A DNA stretch of 64,000 nt from CAYVHB01 sp964450865 (GTDB lineage: Bacteria > Bacillota > Clostridia > Saccharofermentanales > UBA5734). Every line of letters starts with the position of its first letter. Position 1 is the stretch's first letter. Positions 35,986-45,506 of the stretch are shown piece by piece. The notes under the pieces were generated by a model. That model was given only the letters and a program-made list of their open reading frames with translations. It was not told where the DNA came from and did not search any database. A program made the translations under genes and the position numbers. The stretch is taken from contig CAYVHB010000016.1 in NCBI GenBank assembly GCA_964450865.1, positions 1-64,000 on the forward strand, written 5' to 3'.

Positions 35986-36011
35986 TGGGATGTTCAAGGG
36001 GGATAGCACAC

Positions 36012-37364
36012 ATGAAAGTATGTAAATTTGGTGGTTCTTCACTAGCCAATGCCGAACAGATCCGCAAAGTCTGCGACATCGTCCTCAGTGATCCTGACCG
36101 GCGGGTCATGGTTGTGTCCGCACCGGGCAAACGCTCGCGCGATGATATTAAAGTTACAGACCAGCTGATATCCCTGGCCAATGCCCGGATTTCCGGCTAC
36201 GATGGCGAAAATGAGCTGAATGCTGTCATTCGCCGCTTTGCCGACATTGCTGCCGATCTTGGTTTGCAGGACACTGTCTTGAATATTATTGAGGCCGACC
36301 TGCGGACCCGCGTCAACAACAATTGCGACAATACCATGAAATACATGGATGCCCTGAAGGCGGCGGGCGAGGACAATTGTGCCCGGCTTGTCGCCGACTA
36401 CCTGCAGAGCATCGGCCAGTGTGCAGCGTATTTTGACCCCCGCCAGGCCGGACTCCTGCTGACTGAAGAATTCGGCAACGCCCAGATCCTCGACGAATCC
36501 TACACCAACCTGGCGCGGATGCATGAGTACCAGGGGATCATTGTCTTCCCTGGATTCTTTGGCTATACGCGTTCCGGTGAGGTCGTGACCTTCTCCCGGG
36601 GCGGCTCGGATATCACCGGGTCCATTCTCGCCGCAGCCCTCGACGCACGGGTCTATGAGAACTGGACTGATGTCGACTCCGTTTATGCGGTCAATCCGAA
36701 CCTGGTGAAAAATCCTCATCCGGTTGCCGAAATAACCTACGACGAAATGCGTGAACTGGCCTATGCCGGTTTCACCGTCCTGCACGAAGAGGCCCTGACC
36801 CCGGCCTATCGCAAAGGAATACCGGTCAATATCCGCAATACCAACAATCCTGCCGCCCGCGGAACCCTGATCGTCAAGAACCGCATCAATTTCGACGGTG
36901 TTGTCACCGGCGTGGCCGGGGCCAAGGGATTCTGTACCCTCAACATGAGCAAATACCTGATGAATCGCGAAGTCGGCTTTGCCTTGAGGGTCTTGCAGAT
37001 CCTGGCTGATGAATACATTCCTTTCGAACATATGCCGTCAGGAATCGATTCACTGTCCATCGTCATGCGCAATGACGTTTTTACCCCTGATAAAGAGAAA
37101 CGCATCATCCGCCGCCTGACGGAGGATCTTGGCATTGAAAAGATTTCGGTCGATCGCAACCTGGCCATCGTCATGATCGTCGGCGAGGCCATGGCCCACA
37201 CGGTCGGTGTAACCGCCCGGGCGGCCAATGCCCTGAGCAAGGCAGGCGTCAACCTGGAAATCATCAACCAGGGCGCCTCGGAAATCAGCGTGATGTTCGG
37301 GGTGCGTGAAGAATATTGCAATTACGCCGTTAAGGAACTGTACAAGGAATTTTTCATGCGCTGA
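36012..37364 (+). CDS. lysC: Aspartate kinase
   Basis: 450 residues; phosphorylates aspartate for lysine, threonine, methionine and diaminopimelate synthesis. The N-terminal KFGGSSLAN, the FSRGGSDITGSILAAAL catalytic segment and two C-terminal ACT domains (RVLQILADEYIPFEHMPS and VGVTARAANALSKAGVNLEIINQG) are clear. AAGGGGGA lies nine bases before the ATG at 36012. It is monocistronic, with a strong terminator after it. Confidence 0.94.
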   Translation: MKVCKFGGSSLANAEQIRKVCDIVLSDPDRRVMVVSAPGKRSRDDIKVTDQLISLANARISGYDGENELNAVIRRFADIAADLGLQDTVLNIIEADLRTRVNNNCDNTMKYMDALKAAGEDNCARLVADYLQSIGQCAAYFDPRQAGLLLTEEFGNAQILDESYTNLARMHEYQGIIVFPGFFGYTRSGEVVTFSRGGSDITGSILAAALDARVYENWTDVDSVYAVNPNLVKNPHPVAEITYDEMRELAYAGFTVLHEEALTPAYRKGIPVNIRNTNNPAARGTLIVKNRINFDGVVTGVAGAKGFCTLNMSKYLMNREVGFALRVLQILADEYIPFEHMPSGIDSLSIVMRNDVFTPDKEKRIIRRLTEDLGIEKISVDRNLAIVMIVGEAMAHTVGVTARAANALSKAGVNLEIINQGASEISVMFGVREEYCNYAVKELYKEFFMR

Positions 37365-37392
37365 TCAGTGATGGCTATTGTACCGGTTTACA

Positions 37393-37434
37393 AATCGCCC
37401 GGCCCCTCAAAAGAGGGGCCGGGCGATTCTTTCC
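37393..37434 (+). terminator. Strong hairpin terminator after lysC
   Basis: A 16-bp perfect stem (37393-37408 with 37413-37428) with an AAAA loop, followed by CTTT. It lies between convergent genes. Confidence 0.8.
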
Positions 37435-37484
37435 GGTTCAGTCATTCTGATATCGGTCTGGCCGCTCCCCCCGGAAGCTCACCA

Positions 37485-39356
37485 TCAGGGGCGCACCTTC
37501 TTGTCATAGACCGCAGCTGCGTCAAACAGGCGCGACAGCTTGTAGGTTTTGCTGTTGCGCAGTGTAAAGCCACTGATCTGCACTTTATCCACGTAAATGT
37601 AACCATTGCCATTAAACTGGTAAGGATTGGCGCCGATGCCGCTGAACAGATAGATACCCTGCGATTTGTAGAATGCAAAACGCGGATCACTGCCGCTGAG
37701 CAGGGCGCCGTTGGGGAAATGCAGGATGCGCACCGGCCCGGTCAGCTGGCCGACCTGCGCAAGCCACTTGCTGTAGTCCTGTCTGATCGTTTTCAGATTG
37801 GCATTCTGGCAATTGATGAATCCGTACGTCGAAGTCGCAAAGATCCAGCCGGTTTGCCTGAGACGATTGATGATGGCGGCCGCTGCCTCCCGCTCGCGGG
37901 TAAAATCGGCCTCGTTCATGGTCAATACCGGGTAACCATGTGCCGCCAGGGCCTGGTTGCGGTCATCAAGCTGGTCCGGATCGGTGATATAGCCGAAAAT
38001 GCCCTCATAGCCGCTGAGGGATAGGGTTCCCTTGGCCCCGTCGAAGGAAAAGTCCGGGTGACTGGCGACAAATTCATCAAGGATCCCGATCGCCTCACTG
38101 TTGCGGTCGACAATCATCTCACCGGCAGTATTTTCGTACTGGCCGCAGACCTCACCTTTTTCATTGAGTACCAGGTTCCAGTTATTGCCGGTCTGACGCC
38201 GCGAAACGAAATAATTAAGGCCCTCGATCACCAGGACAAAAGGCTTCTTGCCAGGCGGCAGCATCAGGGTCGCCGGCTGGTTGTCGGCCGTAAACATCTT
38301 GTCAGCATCAATCAGGATGTAATTACGTTTATACATCTGTTCAATCATTTTGGCGAACTCGCCGGTCGTCAGCATGGTATCATTGGCGGCCACGGCATAG
38401 CCATCGCCATCAAAGGCGAGTTTGGGATTGACGATCAGCGGCTTGATCATCAGCTGTTCGATGGTTCCGTAATATTTTTCCAGCTTGGCCGGTACATTCT
38501 GCTGGCAGGCAGCCAGGGCCTGGCCAATCGCGGCATCCTCCGGATAGATCGGCTGCAATTCCAGGAACTTGGCCTGGGCAGTCAGGTAACGGCCGTTTTG
38601 CAGAAATTCATCAGCCGCGGCAAACAAGGGGCTGTACATGGCGGCCTTGCAGTCAGCCAGCCGCTGACGGGAGAAGTCCTGGACAAACGGGCCATAATCA
38701 GCCGTATCAGCCAGCTTTTTCCAGGCATCATAGGCGGCAAACCAGCTGGCCTGCGCCAGCAAGGTCTCGGCCTCTTGAACCGGCTTGATGGCCTCGGCAA
38801 TTAGCGGCAGCTGACGCGGGATATCGCCAATGGCACTTTGCAGATTATCCAGACGCAGCAGGTTGTTGATCGCAACATCGATAACTGGCCGTGAAACCTC
38901 ACCCTTGATATATTGAATACAAAGCCCGCGGGCAAAATTGGTCAGCTGCAGGCTGGATACTTCGGCCAGGCCTTCGATAAAGGCCTGGTCATCCGCCGAC
39001 AAGGCGGTGCCATTGAGCAGGGACTGTTCGATCATGGCCAGGCGGCTCCCGATCTCAGTCTCCATGGCATTGAGAATCTGTTTATAGCGATTGCGTTCCT
39101 CGGCTGCTTCACTGTCACTGCCCGACAGGGACCTGGCCTGGGTGTCGCGATACAGGACGATGGCTGCTGCATAATCCTGGCCAGTCATAGCCAGCTGGAA
39201 CTGAGTCATGGTATCGACCGCTTTTTTCTGGCCTGTTGCCAGATAGACCGTGATCGTGATCGCCGCCACCAGGGCCAGGCTGAGAACCAGCAAAAACAGT
39301 CTGCGGAAGGGCGAAGGCGGTGTCGCCTGATCAAAAACATAATAATCTCGGGGCAC
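37485..39356 (-). CDS. Membrane-anchored protein with a degenerate polysaccharide-deacetylase-like domain
   Basis: 623 residues: a short cytosolic N-terminus, one TM helix (about 19-41), a helical repeat-like region to about 290, then a domain that looks like clostridial NodB-type deacetylases (KKPFVLVIEGLNYF, then HPDFSFDGAKGTLSLSGYEGIFGY, INRLRQTGWIFATSTYGFINC, and ILHFPNGALLSG). In active relatives the first segment carries metal-site Asp residues (DD) and the later segment a HxxxH-like motif; here these read EG and TSTYGF, so deacetylase chemistry is doubtful. It faces outside the cell. Assignment rests on remembered motif spacing and is moderate. Confidence 0.55.
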   Translation of the reverse strand: MPRDYYVFDQATPPSPFRRLFLLVLSLALVAAITITVYLATGQKKAVDTMTQFQLAMTGQDYAAAIVLYRDTQARSLSGSDSEAAEERNRYKQILNAMETEIGSRLAMIEQSLLNGTALSADDQAFIEGLAEVSSLQLTNFARGLCIQYIKGEVSRPVIDVAINNLLRLDNLQSAIGDIPRQLPLIAEAIKPVQEAETLLAQASWFAAYDAWKKLADTADYGPFVQDFSRQRLADCKAAMYSPLFAAADEFLQNGRYLTAQAKFLELQPIYPEDAAIGQALAACQQNVPAKLEKYYGTIEQLMIKPLIVNPKLAFDGDGYAVAANDTMLTTGEFAKMIEQMYKRNYILIDADKMFTADNQPATLMLPPGKKPFVLVIEGLNYFVSRRQTGNNWNLVLNEKGEVCGQYENTAGEMIVDRNSEAIGILDEFVASHPDFSFDGAKGTLSLSGYEGIFGYITDPDQLDDRNQALAAHGYPVLTMNEADFTREREAAAAIINRLRQTGWIFATSTYGFINCQNANLKTIRQDYSKWLAQVGQLTGPVRILHFPNGALLSGSDPRFAFYKSQGIYLFSGIGANPYQFNGNGYIYVDKVQISGFTLRNSKTYKLSRLFDAAAVYDKKVRP

Positions 39357-39523
39357 GAAACATGATCTCCTTATACAATATGTTGGGGCCGGTCAAGGCC
39401 ACCAGGCAGCCAGGGCTGCTTCTTTTCATCAGTTGAATTTTAATATGGCCGGCCTCCCGCCAGGACGGGTGATCGGGCGACTGGCCAGGGTGTCCGGCCC
39501 GCCGGCCTGATGCTCTGGACGGC

Positions 39524-41734
39524 TCAGTCCGGTGCTGGCAGGGTGATCTGGCGATTGGCCAGGGTGCTTTCCTTGAGGTACAGCCCCAGGGCCGGCAAGG
39601 TTTTGGACCGGTAGTACTGGGCTTCGCTGATAGCGGTGTCGGCCAGGCGCTTGAGGGCCGTCATGGTGCTGCCTTTTTTCGACAGCATGACGGTTGTGCC
39701 CTGGCTGCTGCGGGTTGTCATCAGCGGCACAAGGCTGCTGTTAAAGACAAGCACCTTGCGGATGCTGCTGTATGCGACAAAATCTTCATCCCCGGTCAGG
39801 AAAACAATCCCGACGACCGGTGAAGCGGTGCTGTATGCATTGACAAGCCGGCGCCGGTTGGTCTTGGTTTCATAGCTGTTGCAGGTGATGCGGGCTACCT
39901 TGCCGCTGGCAAAGCCCAGCAGGAAATGGCCGCTGTAATCTTCGGTCAGGTGGAAGCAGATAACCCGCTCGCCATCCTCGAGGCCCAGCAGATTGGTCGC
40001 GTATTCGCCAAGATCAGAGGGCCGATGGTCTTTGATTTCGAATACCTTCAGCTTATAGACATTGCCTTTATCTGTAAAGAACAGGATGTCCATTTTATTC
40101 TTGCCTTCAGCTTCCTGGACAATCTGGTCGTCCTCCTTGGTCTTGAGGTCGGCCGAACTGCGCAGGGAGGTCAGGGCCAGTTTCTTGATATACCCGTGAT
40201 CGGTCAGGAAAATACGCAGCCGATAATCCTCGATCAGGTCATGGTCCGTGACGGTCTCGACCTCATCCACATGGACCAGGCGCGTCAGCCGGTCACGGCC
40301 ATATTTCTTGGCCACGGCCTCGAGCTGGCTGATGATCCGCCGGTCGATACGGGTGGCATCGGCCAGGGTCGCCTGCAAGTCGCCGATTTCACCTTGCAGG
40401 TTCTGGATATCGGCAGTTCGCTGCAGGATATACTGACGATTGAGCTGGCGCAGGCGGATCTCCGCGACGTACTCGGCCTGCAGGGCATCGATCGCAAATC
40501 CGGCCATCAGGTTGGCAATGACGTCGCTCTCCTTCTCGGTCTCGCGAATGATCCGGATTGCCTTGTCAATATCGAGCAGGATCTTCTCCAGGCCCTGCAG
40601 CAGGTGCAGCCGTTCCTGCTTGCGCTGCAGCTCAAAGGCTATCTCGCGACGCAGGCAGCTGCGGCGCCAGGCGTGCCATTCGCCCAGGATAGCCCGCACA
40701 CCCAGAACCCGGGGTGAGCCATTGATCAGAATATTGAAATTACAGGGAAATGTGTTCTCCAGCGATGTCAGGCGAAAGAGCTTCTGCATCAGCGAATCCG
40801 GTTCAGCGGCACGCTTGAGGTCAATGGTGATCTTGAGGCCGTCAAGGTCAGTCTCGTCGCGAACATCATTGATGTCCTTGATCTTGCCATTTTTCACGAG
40901 TCCGGTGATGTCATCGATGATGGCCTCGACGGTCGTCGTGTAAGGGATCTGGCTGATTTCGATCAGGTTGTTCTTTTTGTCATGCTGCCAGACGGCACGC
41001 AACCGCATGGTGCCGCGTCCGGTCTGGTATATCTGGCGGATCTCATGCGGGTGATAGATCAGTTCGGCACCTGTGGAAAAATCGGGGGCCGGCATGATGG
41101 CCTGCAGATCGCAGGCCGGATCCCTGATGTAGGCGACGGTTGCCTGACAGACCTCACGCAGGTTGAATGAACAGATATTGCTGGCCATGCCGACGGCAAT
41201 TCCCTGATTGCTGTTGACCAGGATCGATGGGAAAGTGGCCGGCAGCAGCACCGGCTCGCGCAAGGTCCCATCATAATTGTCAATAAAATCGACGCTGTCC
41301 TTGTCCAGGCCGCGGAAGATCTCGTCACAAAGGCTGTCGAGGCGCACCTCGGTATACCGGGCTGCCGCATACTGCATATCACGGGAATACACCTTGCCGA
41401 AATTGCCTTTTGAATCAATATATGGATGCAGCAGGGCCGCATTGCCCCGGGTCAGGCGGACCATCGTCTCATAAATCGCCTGGTCGCCATGCGGATTGAG
41501 CTTCATGGTCTGGCCGACAACATTGGCAGACTTGGTCCGGGTACTGCCAAGCAGTCCCATCTTGTACATGGTGAAAAGCAGCTTGCGGTGCGAAGGCTTG
41601 AAACCGTCAATTTCCGGGATCGCCCGTGATACGATGACACTCATCGCGTAAGGCATGTAGTTGGTTTCCAGCGTTTCGGTTATTGGCTGCTGCAATGTCA
41701 AGGCCTTGCCCGGAGTCAGATTCTTGCCTGTCAT
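39524..41734 (-). CDS. parC: Type II topoisomerase subunit A (ParC/GyrA-like)
   Basis: 736 residues. The breakage-reunion domain has the catalytic Tyr in AAARYTEVRLD (near 125), the PHGDQAIYETMVRLT region around the quinolone pocket, and a coiled-coil gate. The C-terminal beta-pinwheel (about 500-725) has no recognisable gyrase box (QRRGGKG-like), which favours decatenating topoisomerase IV over gyrase. It lies 78 bases after parE. Many Clostridia carry such a second pair, and naming between par and gyr is uncertain. Confidence 0.85.
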   Translation of the reverse strand: MTGKNLTPGKALTLQQPITETLETNYMPYAMSVIVSRAIPEIDGFKPSHRKLLFTMYKMGLLGSTRTKSANVVGQTMKLNPHGDQAIYETMVRLTRGNAALLHPYIDSKGNFGKVYSRDMQYAAARYTEVRLDSLCDEIFRGLDKDSVDFIDNYDGTLREPVLLPATFPSILVNSNQGIAVGMASNICSFNLREVCQATVAYIRDPACDLQAIMPAPDFSTGAELIYHPHEIRQIYQTGRGTMRLRAVWQHDKKNNLIEISQIPYTTTVEAIIDDITGLVKNGKIKDINDVRDETDLDGLKITIDLKRAAEPDSLMQKLFRLTSLENTFPCNFNILINGSPRVLGVRAILGEWHAWRRSCLRREIAFELQRKQERLHLLQGLEKILLDIDKAIRIIRETEKESDVIANLMAGFAIDALQAEYVAEIRLRQLNRQYILQRTADIQNLQGEIGDLQATLADATRIDRRIISQLEAVAKKYGRDRLTRLVHVDEVETVTDHDLIEDYRLRIFLTDHGYIKKLALTSLRSSADLKTKEDDQIVQEAEGKNKMDILFFTDKGNVYKLKVFEIKDHRPSDLGEYATNLLGLEDGERVICFHLTEDYSGHFLLGFASGKVARITCNSYETKTNRRRLVNAYSTASPVVGIVFLTGDEDFVAYSSIRKVLVFNSSLVPLMTTRSSQGTTVMLSKKGSTMTALKRLADTAISEAQYYRSKTLPALGLYLKESTLANRQITLPAPD

Positions 41735-41812
41735 GGAATTTCCTTTCCGTTGTGGCGGGTAGATGACGGATCCAGCCAGGTCGGTGGCTGGTGGCTGGCG
41801 GCTGGTGCAGCT

Positions 41813-43798
41813 TTATCCGATATCGAGCATTTCGAGATAAAGGTGGCCATTCTGTTCGATATGGGCCTTGCGGCCCGCGAGATTATCGCCGAGGAGCAGA
41901 TCAAAGGTGTGCAGGGTCTGCTGGGCCTCGGCCGGCATGACCTGGATCAGGCGCCGGGTTTCCGGATTCATCGTCGTCTGCCACATCATCTCGGGCTCGT
42001 TCTCGCCGAGACCCTTGGAGCGCTGGATGGTGCAGCGCTCGGCCCCCAGCCTGGCCAGCAGCTCGCTTTTTTCGCGCTCGGTATAGGCAAAGTAAGTCCG
42101 CTCTTCTTTTTTCAGGCGCTGCGTAATCTCGAACAGCGGCGACTCGGCAATGTAAATCTTGCCATGCTCGATCAGGCTGGGCGTCAGGCGGAACAGCATG
42201 GCCAGGATCAGGGTGCGGATCTGGAAGCCGTCCACGTCCGCGTCCGTGCAGATGATCACCTTGTGCCAGCGCAGTCCGGACAGGTCAAAACCGGACAGGT
42301 CCTTATTATGGCGCGAGTGGATCTCCACCCCGCAGCCTAGGACCTTGATCAGGTCAACGATGATCTCATTCTTGAAAATAGCCTCGTAGTCAGCCTTGAG
42401 GCAGTTGAGAATCTTGCCGCGCACCGGGATAATCGCCTGGAAATCGGCATCACGGCCCATTTTACAGGAACCGAGCGCCGAGTCGCCTTCGACAATGTAC
42501 AGCTCGCGGCGGGAAATGTCGCGGGTCCGGCAATCAACGAACTTCTTGACCCGATTGATGATGTCGACGCTGCCCATCAGCTTTTTCTTGAGATTAAGGC
42601 GCTGCTTCTCAGCCGACTCCCGGCTGCGCTTGTTGACCAGGACCTGCTGAATGCAGCGGTCGGCCTCGGCCTTGTTTTCGATGAACCAGATCTCCAGCTT
42701 GCTGCGCAGCAGCTCAGTCAGGAACTCCTGGATATACTTGTTGTTGATCGCCTTCTTGGTCTGGTTCTCATAACTGGTCTGGGTCGAGAATGAACTGGTA
42801 ATGATGATCAGGCTGTCCTCGATATCGGCAAAGGTTATCTTGGCTTCGTTATTTTTGTATTTGTCCTGCTGGCGGATCTGCTTGTCAAGCGCAGTGGTCA
42901 GGGCGCTGCGCACGGCCTTGTCCGGCGAGCCACCGTATTCCAGCCAGCTGGAATTATGATAATACTCGATGACATTGATCTCATTATTGAAACAGAAGGC
43001 TACGCTGGCCTTGACCCGGTATTCGGCCTTGTCACTGCGGTCCCGGCCCTTGCCGCTGCCCTCAAGCAGCACCGGGGTCGACAGGCCGCGGCCGTCATTC
43101 AGTTCCCTGACATATCCGAGAATCCCTTCCGGGTAGAAAAAAGTCTCCTCCGTGCCGCTGGCCTCGTCGGTCAGCTTGAACGTCACCCCGGCGTTGACCA
43201 CGGCCTGGCGCTTCAGTGTCCGCTGCAAATACTCGATGGGAATCAGGATCTCGGTAAACACCTCGCTGTCCGGCTTCCATTTCTGGATGGTCCCGGTCTG
43301 CTTCTGGCGTACGGGTGTCTTGCGCAGGCCACCGATGTTCTCCCCTTTTTCAAAATGCAGCTCGTAGCGGCAACCATCGCGGACAACGGTCACATCAAAA
43401 GTGGCTGATGCATACTGGGTCGCACAGGCTCCCAGGCCATTCAGGCCCAGGCTGAACTCGTAGTTCTCGCCGCTGAGATTATTGTATTTGCCGCCGGCGT
43501 AGAGCTCACAATAAATCAGCTCCCAATTGAAGCGGCCTTCCTTCTCGTTATAGTCAAGGGGTATGCCACGCCCATAGTCGCGCACCTCGAGCGAGCCATC
43601 CTTGTAACGGCGCACTTCGATCAGATTGCCATATCCCTCCCGGGCCTCATCAATTGAATTGGACAGGATCTCGAAAAAAGAATGCTGGCACCCTTCGAGA
43701 TCATCCGATCCAAAAATGACGCCCGGCCGCAAGCGGACGCGATCAGCGCCTTTCAGTGCGGAAATGCTCGTATTGTCATAGACTTTTGCTTTTGTCAT
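41813..43798 (-). CDS. parE: Type II topoisomerase subunit B (ParE/GyrB-like)
   Basis: 661 residues. The GHKL ATPase domain shows FFEILSNSIDEAREG and EVRDYGRGIPLDYNEKEG; the TOPRIM domain shows YIVEGDSALGSCK and CTDADVDGFQIRTLIL. It forms an A2B2 enzyme with the next gene. I start at the ATG at 43798 (MTKAKVYD), upstream of which GGAGG and GGGTG occur; the open frame reaches 43837 but without similarity. Confidence 0.88.
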   Translation of the reverse strand: MTKAKVYDNTSISALKGADRVRLRPGVIFGSDDLEGCQHSFFEILSNSIDEAREGYGNLIEVRRYKDGSLEVRDYGRGIPLDYNEKEGRFNWELIYCELYAGGKYNNLSGENYEFSLGLNGLGACATQYASATFDVTVVRDGCRYELHFEKGENIGGLRKTPVRQKQTGTIQKWKPDSEVFTEILIPIEYLQRTLKRQAVVNAGVTFKLTDEASGTEETFFYPEGILGYVRELNDGRGLSTPVLLEGSGKGRDRSDKAEYRVKASVAFCFNNEINVIEYYHNSSWLEYGGSPDKAVRSALTTALDKQIRQQDKYKNNEAKITFADIEDSLIIITSSFSTQTSYENQTKKAINNKYIQEFLTELLRSKLEIWFIENKAEADRCIQQVLVNKRSRESAEKQRLNLKKKLMGSVDIINRVKKFVDCRTRDISRRELYIVEGDSALGSCKMGRDADFQAIIPVRGKILNCLKADYEAIFKNEIIVDLIKVLGCGVEIHSRHNKDLSGFDLSGLRWHKVIICTDADVDGFQIRTLILAMLFRLTPSLIEHGKIYIAESPLFEITQRLKKEERTYFAYTEREKSELLARLGAERCTIQRSKGLGENEPEMMWQTTMNPETRRLIQVMPAEAQQTLHTFDLLLGDNLAGRKAHIEQNGHLYLEMLDIG

Positions 43799-43864
43799 CG
43801 GGCACCCATGTCCTCCCCTGGCACAATCCGGCTGCATGCGCAGGCCGGCCGGATGAGCAACCTT

Positions 43865-43958
43865 TTTGCGCGACAGGCGCGGCTATCGGGCCATGATTCA
43901 CGCACTGAGCTGATATGGTTACCCATTACCCGTTTGCGCGACGCGCCCGGTTATCCGG
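43865..43958. repeat. Pair of 26-bp imperfect direct repeats upstream of parE
   Basis: 43865-43890 and 43933-43958 share 21 of 26 bases, beginning TTTGCGCGAC and ending in a (C/T)TATC(G/C)GG core. They lie in the parE 5' leader. Confidence 0.6.
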
Positions 43959-43980
43959 CTCTAGCCTGTTTCTGTCGGGT

Positions 43981-43986
43981 ATTATA
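43981..43986 (-). promoter_or_regulatory. Extended -10 element of parE
   Basis: TGCTATAAT on the minus strand is a perfect -10 with an extended TGn. The -35 is poor. It would give a leader of about 175 bases containing the 26-bp repeats. Confidence 0.5.
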
Positions 43987-44085
43987 GCATACTTTGGCCG
44001 CTGTCTGCAGGGGGGCCGAATATTTGTTCGATTAACAACAGGACACGTTGCGCCCTGGTTGCATGACCGTTGCATGCAATGCGTC

Positions 44086-44124
44086 ATTGTTATCCTGTAT
44101 TGTTAACCTGTCTTGTTATCCTCG
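44086..44124. repeat. Three 13-bp tandem repeats (iteron-like)
   Basis: Copies 44086-44098, 44099-44111 and 44112-44124 follow (A/C)TTGTTA(T/A)CCTGT without spacers and lie about 100 bases upstream of the parE -10 box. Just before them, TTGCATG is repeated (about 44059-44080). The other bases of 43799-44162 hold no gene. Confidence 0.75.
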
Positions 44125-44162
44125 CGGCCTGTGCCGCCTATCGTGAATGCACCAGGCGCCGA

Positions 44163-44192
44163 ACAAAAACAAAACCGTCCGGATGGACGGTT
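44163..44192 (-). terminator. Terminator after tRNA-Arg
   Basis: Minus-strand stem ACCGTCC/GGACGGT (44174-44180 with 44185-44191) is followed by a T-rich tract (TTTGTTTTTG). Confidence 0.8.
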
Positions 44193-44194
44193 CC

Positions 44195-44271
44195 TGGCGA
44201 GCCTAGGAGGACTCGAACCTCCGACCCACAGCTTAGAAGGCTGTTGCTCTATCCGACTGAGCTATAGACCC
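44195..44271 (-). tRNA. tRNA-Arg (TCT)
   Basis: A 77-base cloverleaf: acceptor GGGTCTA/TAGGCTC with two wobbles, anticodon loop CTTCTAA (TCT), T-loop GTTCGAGTC, discriminator G and encoded CCA. It is transcribed after tRNA-Gly. Confidence 0.93.
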
Positions 44272-44311
44272 GTTTGTGAGATCCGCAGACCAGAAAGGTG
44301 AAGAAGAAAAA

Positions 44312-44385
<74 letters not shown>

Positions 44386-44418
44386 ATGGTCAGCTGCAAT
44401 AGCCAAGTCTGCCCGTTG

Positions 44419-44447
44419 ATTTTACCGCAGCCGGTTCATTTTGTCCA
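44419..44447 (-). promoter_or_regulatory. Promoter of the tRNA-Gly/tRNA-Arg pair
   Basis: Minus strand TGGACA (44442-44447), a 17-base spacer and TAAAAT (44419-44424), 33 bases before tRNA-Gly. Confidence 0.7.
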
Positions 44448-44717
44448 GTCCGGATTCTTAGAAAATTTAACCAGGGTCGCTTGCAGTTATCATGGAACGG
44501 GGGACAATCGAAATGAATCCAGCCAGGTGATTTCACGGCCGGCTCTGCTCCGCATGATCAATCGGGTTTAACATTTTCTCGTGAGGCAAGAAGTCTCCCA
44601 CCTCAAATCGCCGCAGCGATTAGGCGGGGGATGAATTGCCTCTCTTTTTATCGATTATTGCCTGCATAGTTTTGTCATGGTATTATTAGTAGTAAGACTG
44701 TAAAGGCTGTAAATACA

Positions 44718-45119
44718 ATGGAATTAGATAATAATAACCATTCGGTGTTCTTGATGTATTATCATCTCGTTTTGGTTATTAAGTATCGCCGCAAGGCTAT
44801 CGATGATAAAATTTCTGCTCTGCTAAAAGAGATTTTTGAAAACATTGCACCCAATTACAACATAGAACTTCAAGAGTGGAATCACGACAGAGACCATGTT
44901 CATATTCTATTCAAGGCACAACCAAACAGTGAGTTATCCAAATTCATCAACGCCTATAAGAGTGCGTCTTCTCGCTTAATCAAGAAGGAATATCCTGTGA
45001 TTAGAAAAGCATTGTGGAAAGAATATTTCTGGTCGAGAAGCTTCTGTTTGCTAACAACAGGCGGTGCGCCGATTTCAGTAATCAAACGCTATATTGAAAG
45101 CCAAGGTGAACAACTATGA
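44718..45119 (+). CDS. tnpA: IS200/IS605 Y1 transposase TnpA
   Basis: 133 residues, the full length for this HUH single-strand transposase. The metal-binding HUH pair is HVHIL (near residue 61), and the catalytic Tyr is in VIKRYIESQ near the C-terminus. It excises and inserts single-stranded DNA at hairpin ends. Codon use is AT-rich, unlike its neighbours, indicating transfer. Its stop overlaps the tnpB ATG (ATGA). Confidence 0.92.
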   Translation: MELDNNNHSVFLMYYHLVLVIKYRRKAIDDKISALLKEIFENIAPNYNIELQEWNHDRDHVHILFKAQPNSELSKFINAYKSASSRLIKKEYPVIRKALWKEYFWSRSFCLLTTGGAPISVIKRYIESQGEQL

Positions 45120-45506
45120 ATAAGGCTTACAAATATCGCATTTACCCCAATCCTGAGCAAGAAATACTTATCAATAGAACATTTGGTTGTGTACGTTTTG
45201 TCTACAATCGAATGCTTGCCAATCGCAAGGAAGTTTATGAACAAATCCACTAATGACAATGGTTTCGGGATGCTCAAAACCTTTTTAGCGTACAAACTTG
45301 CTGAACAGGGTAAACCGCTTATCACAATCGATAAGTGGTTCCCTTCGAGTAAAATGTGTCGTCATTGCGCAAGCATCAATGCCGAATTGATTCTTAGCGA
45401 CAGAGTCTGGACTTGTGAACACTGTGGTGCAGAATTAGACCGTGATTTGAACGCCGCAATCAATATCAAGAATGAGGGTTGTCGAATCTTAGGATTGGCA
45501 TTCTAA
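45116..45506 (+). pseudogene. tnpB: TnpB RNA-guided nuclease, internal deletion
   Basis: An N-terminal fragment of 45 codons (MNKAYKYRIYPNPEQEILIN, stop at 45253) is joined to a C-terminal fragment in another frame (from about 45237 to 45506: GFGMLKTFLAYKLAEQGKP, KWFPSSKMCRHC, CEHCGAELDRDLNAAINIK). Intact TnpB has roughly 370-400 residues, so about 250 residues with RuvC-I and RuvC-II acidic residues are gone. The zinc finger and the RuvC-III DRDLNAA motif remain. The product cannot cut DNA, but the right-end region that encodes the guide (omega) RNA in this family is still present. Confidence 0.88.

Noticed and set aside
36001..36012. Lysine riboswitch before aspartate kinase
   Set aside because: The transcript leader from the promoter at 35957-35985 is only about 20 bases.
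44086..44124. Replication or plasmid origin
   Set aside because: Only three short repeats, no adjacent dnaA, dnaN, repA or AT-rich unwinding element; the context is parE and tRNA genes.
45116..45506. Functional TnpB nuclease
   Set aside because: Two frames, and loss of the RuvC-I and RuvC-II regions.
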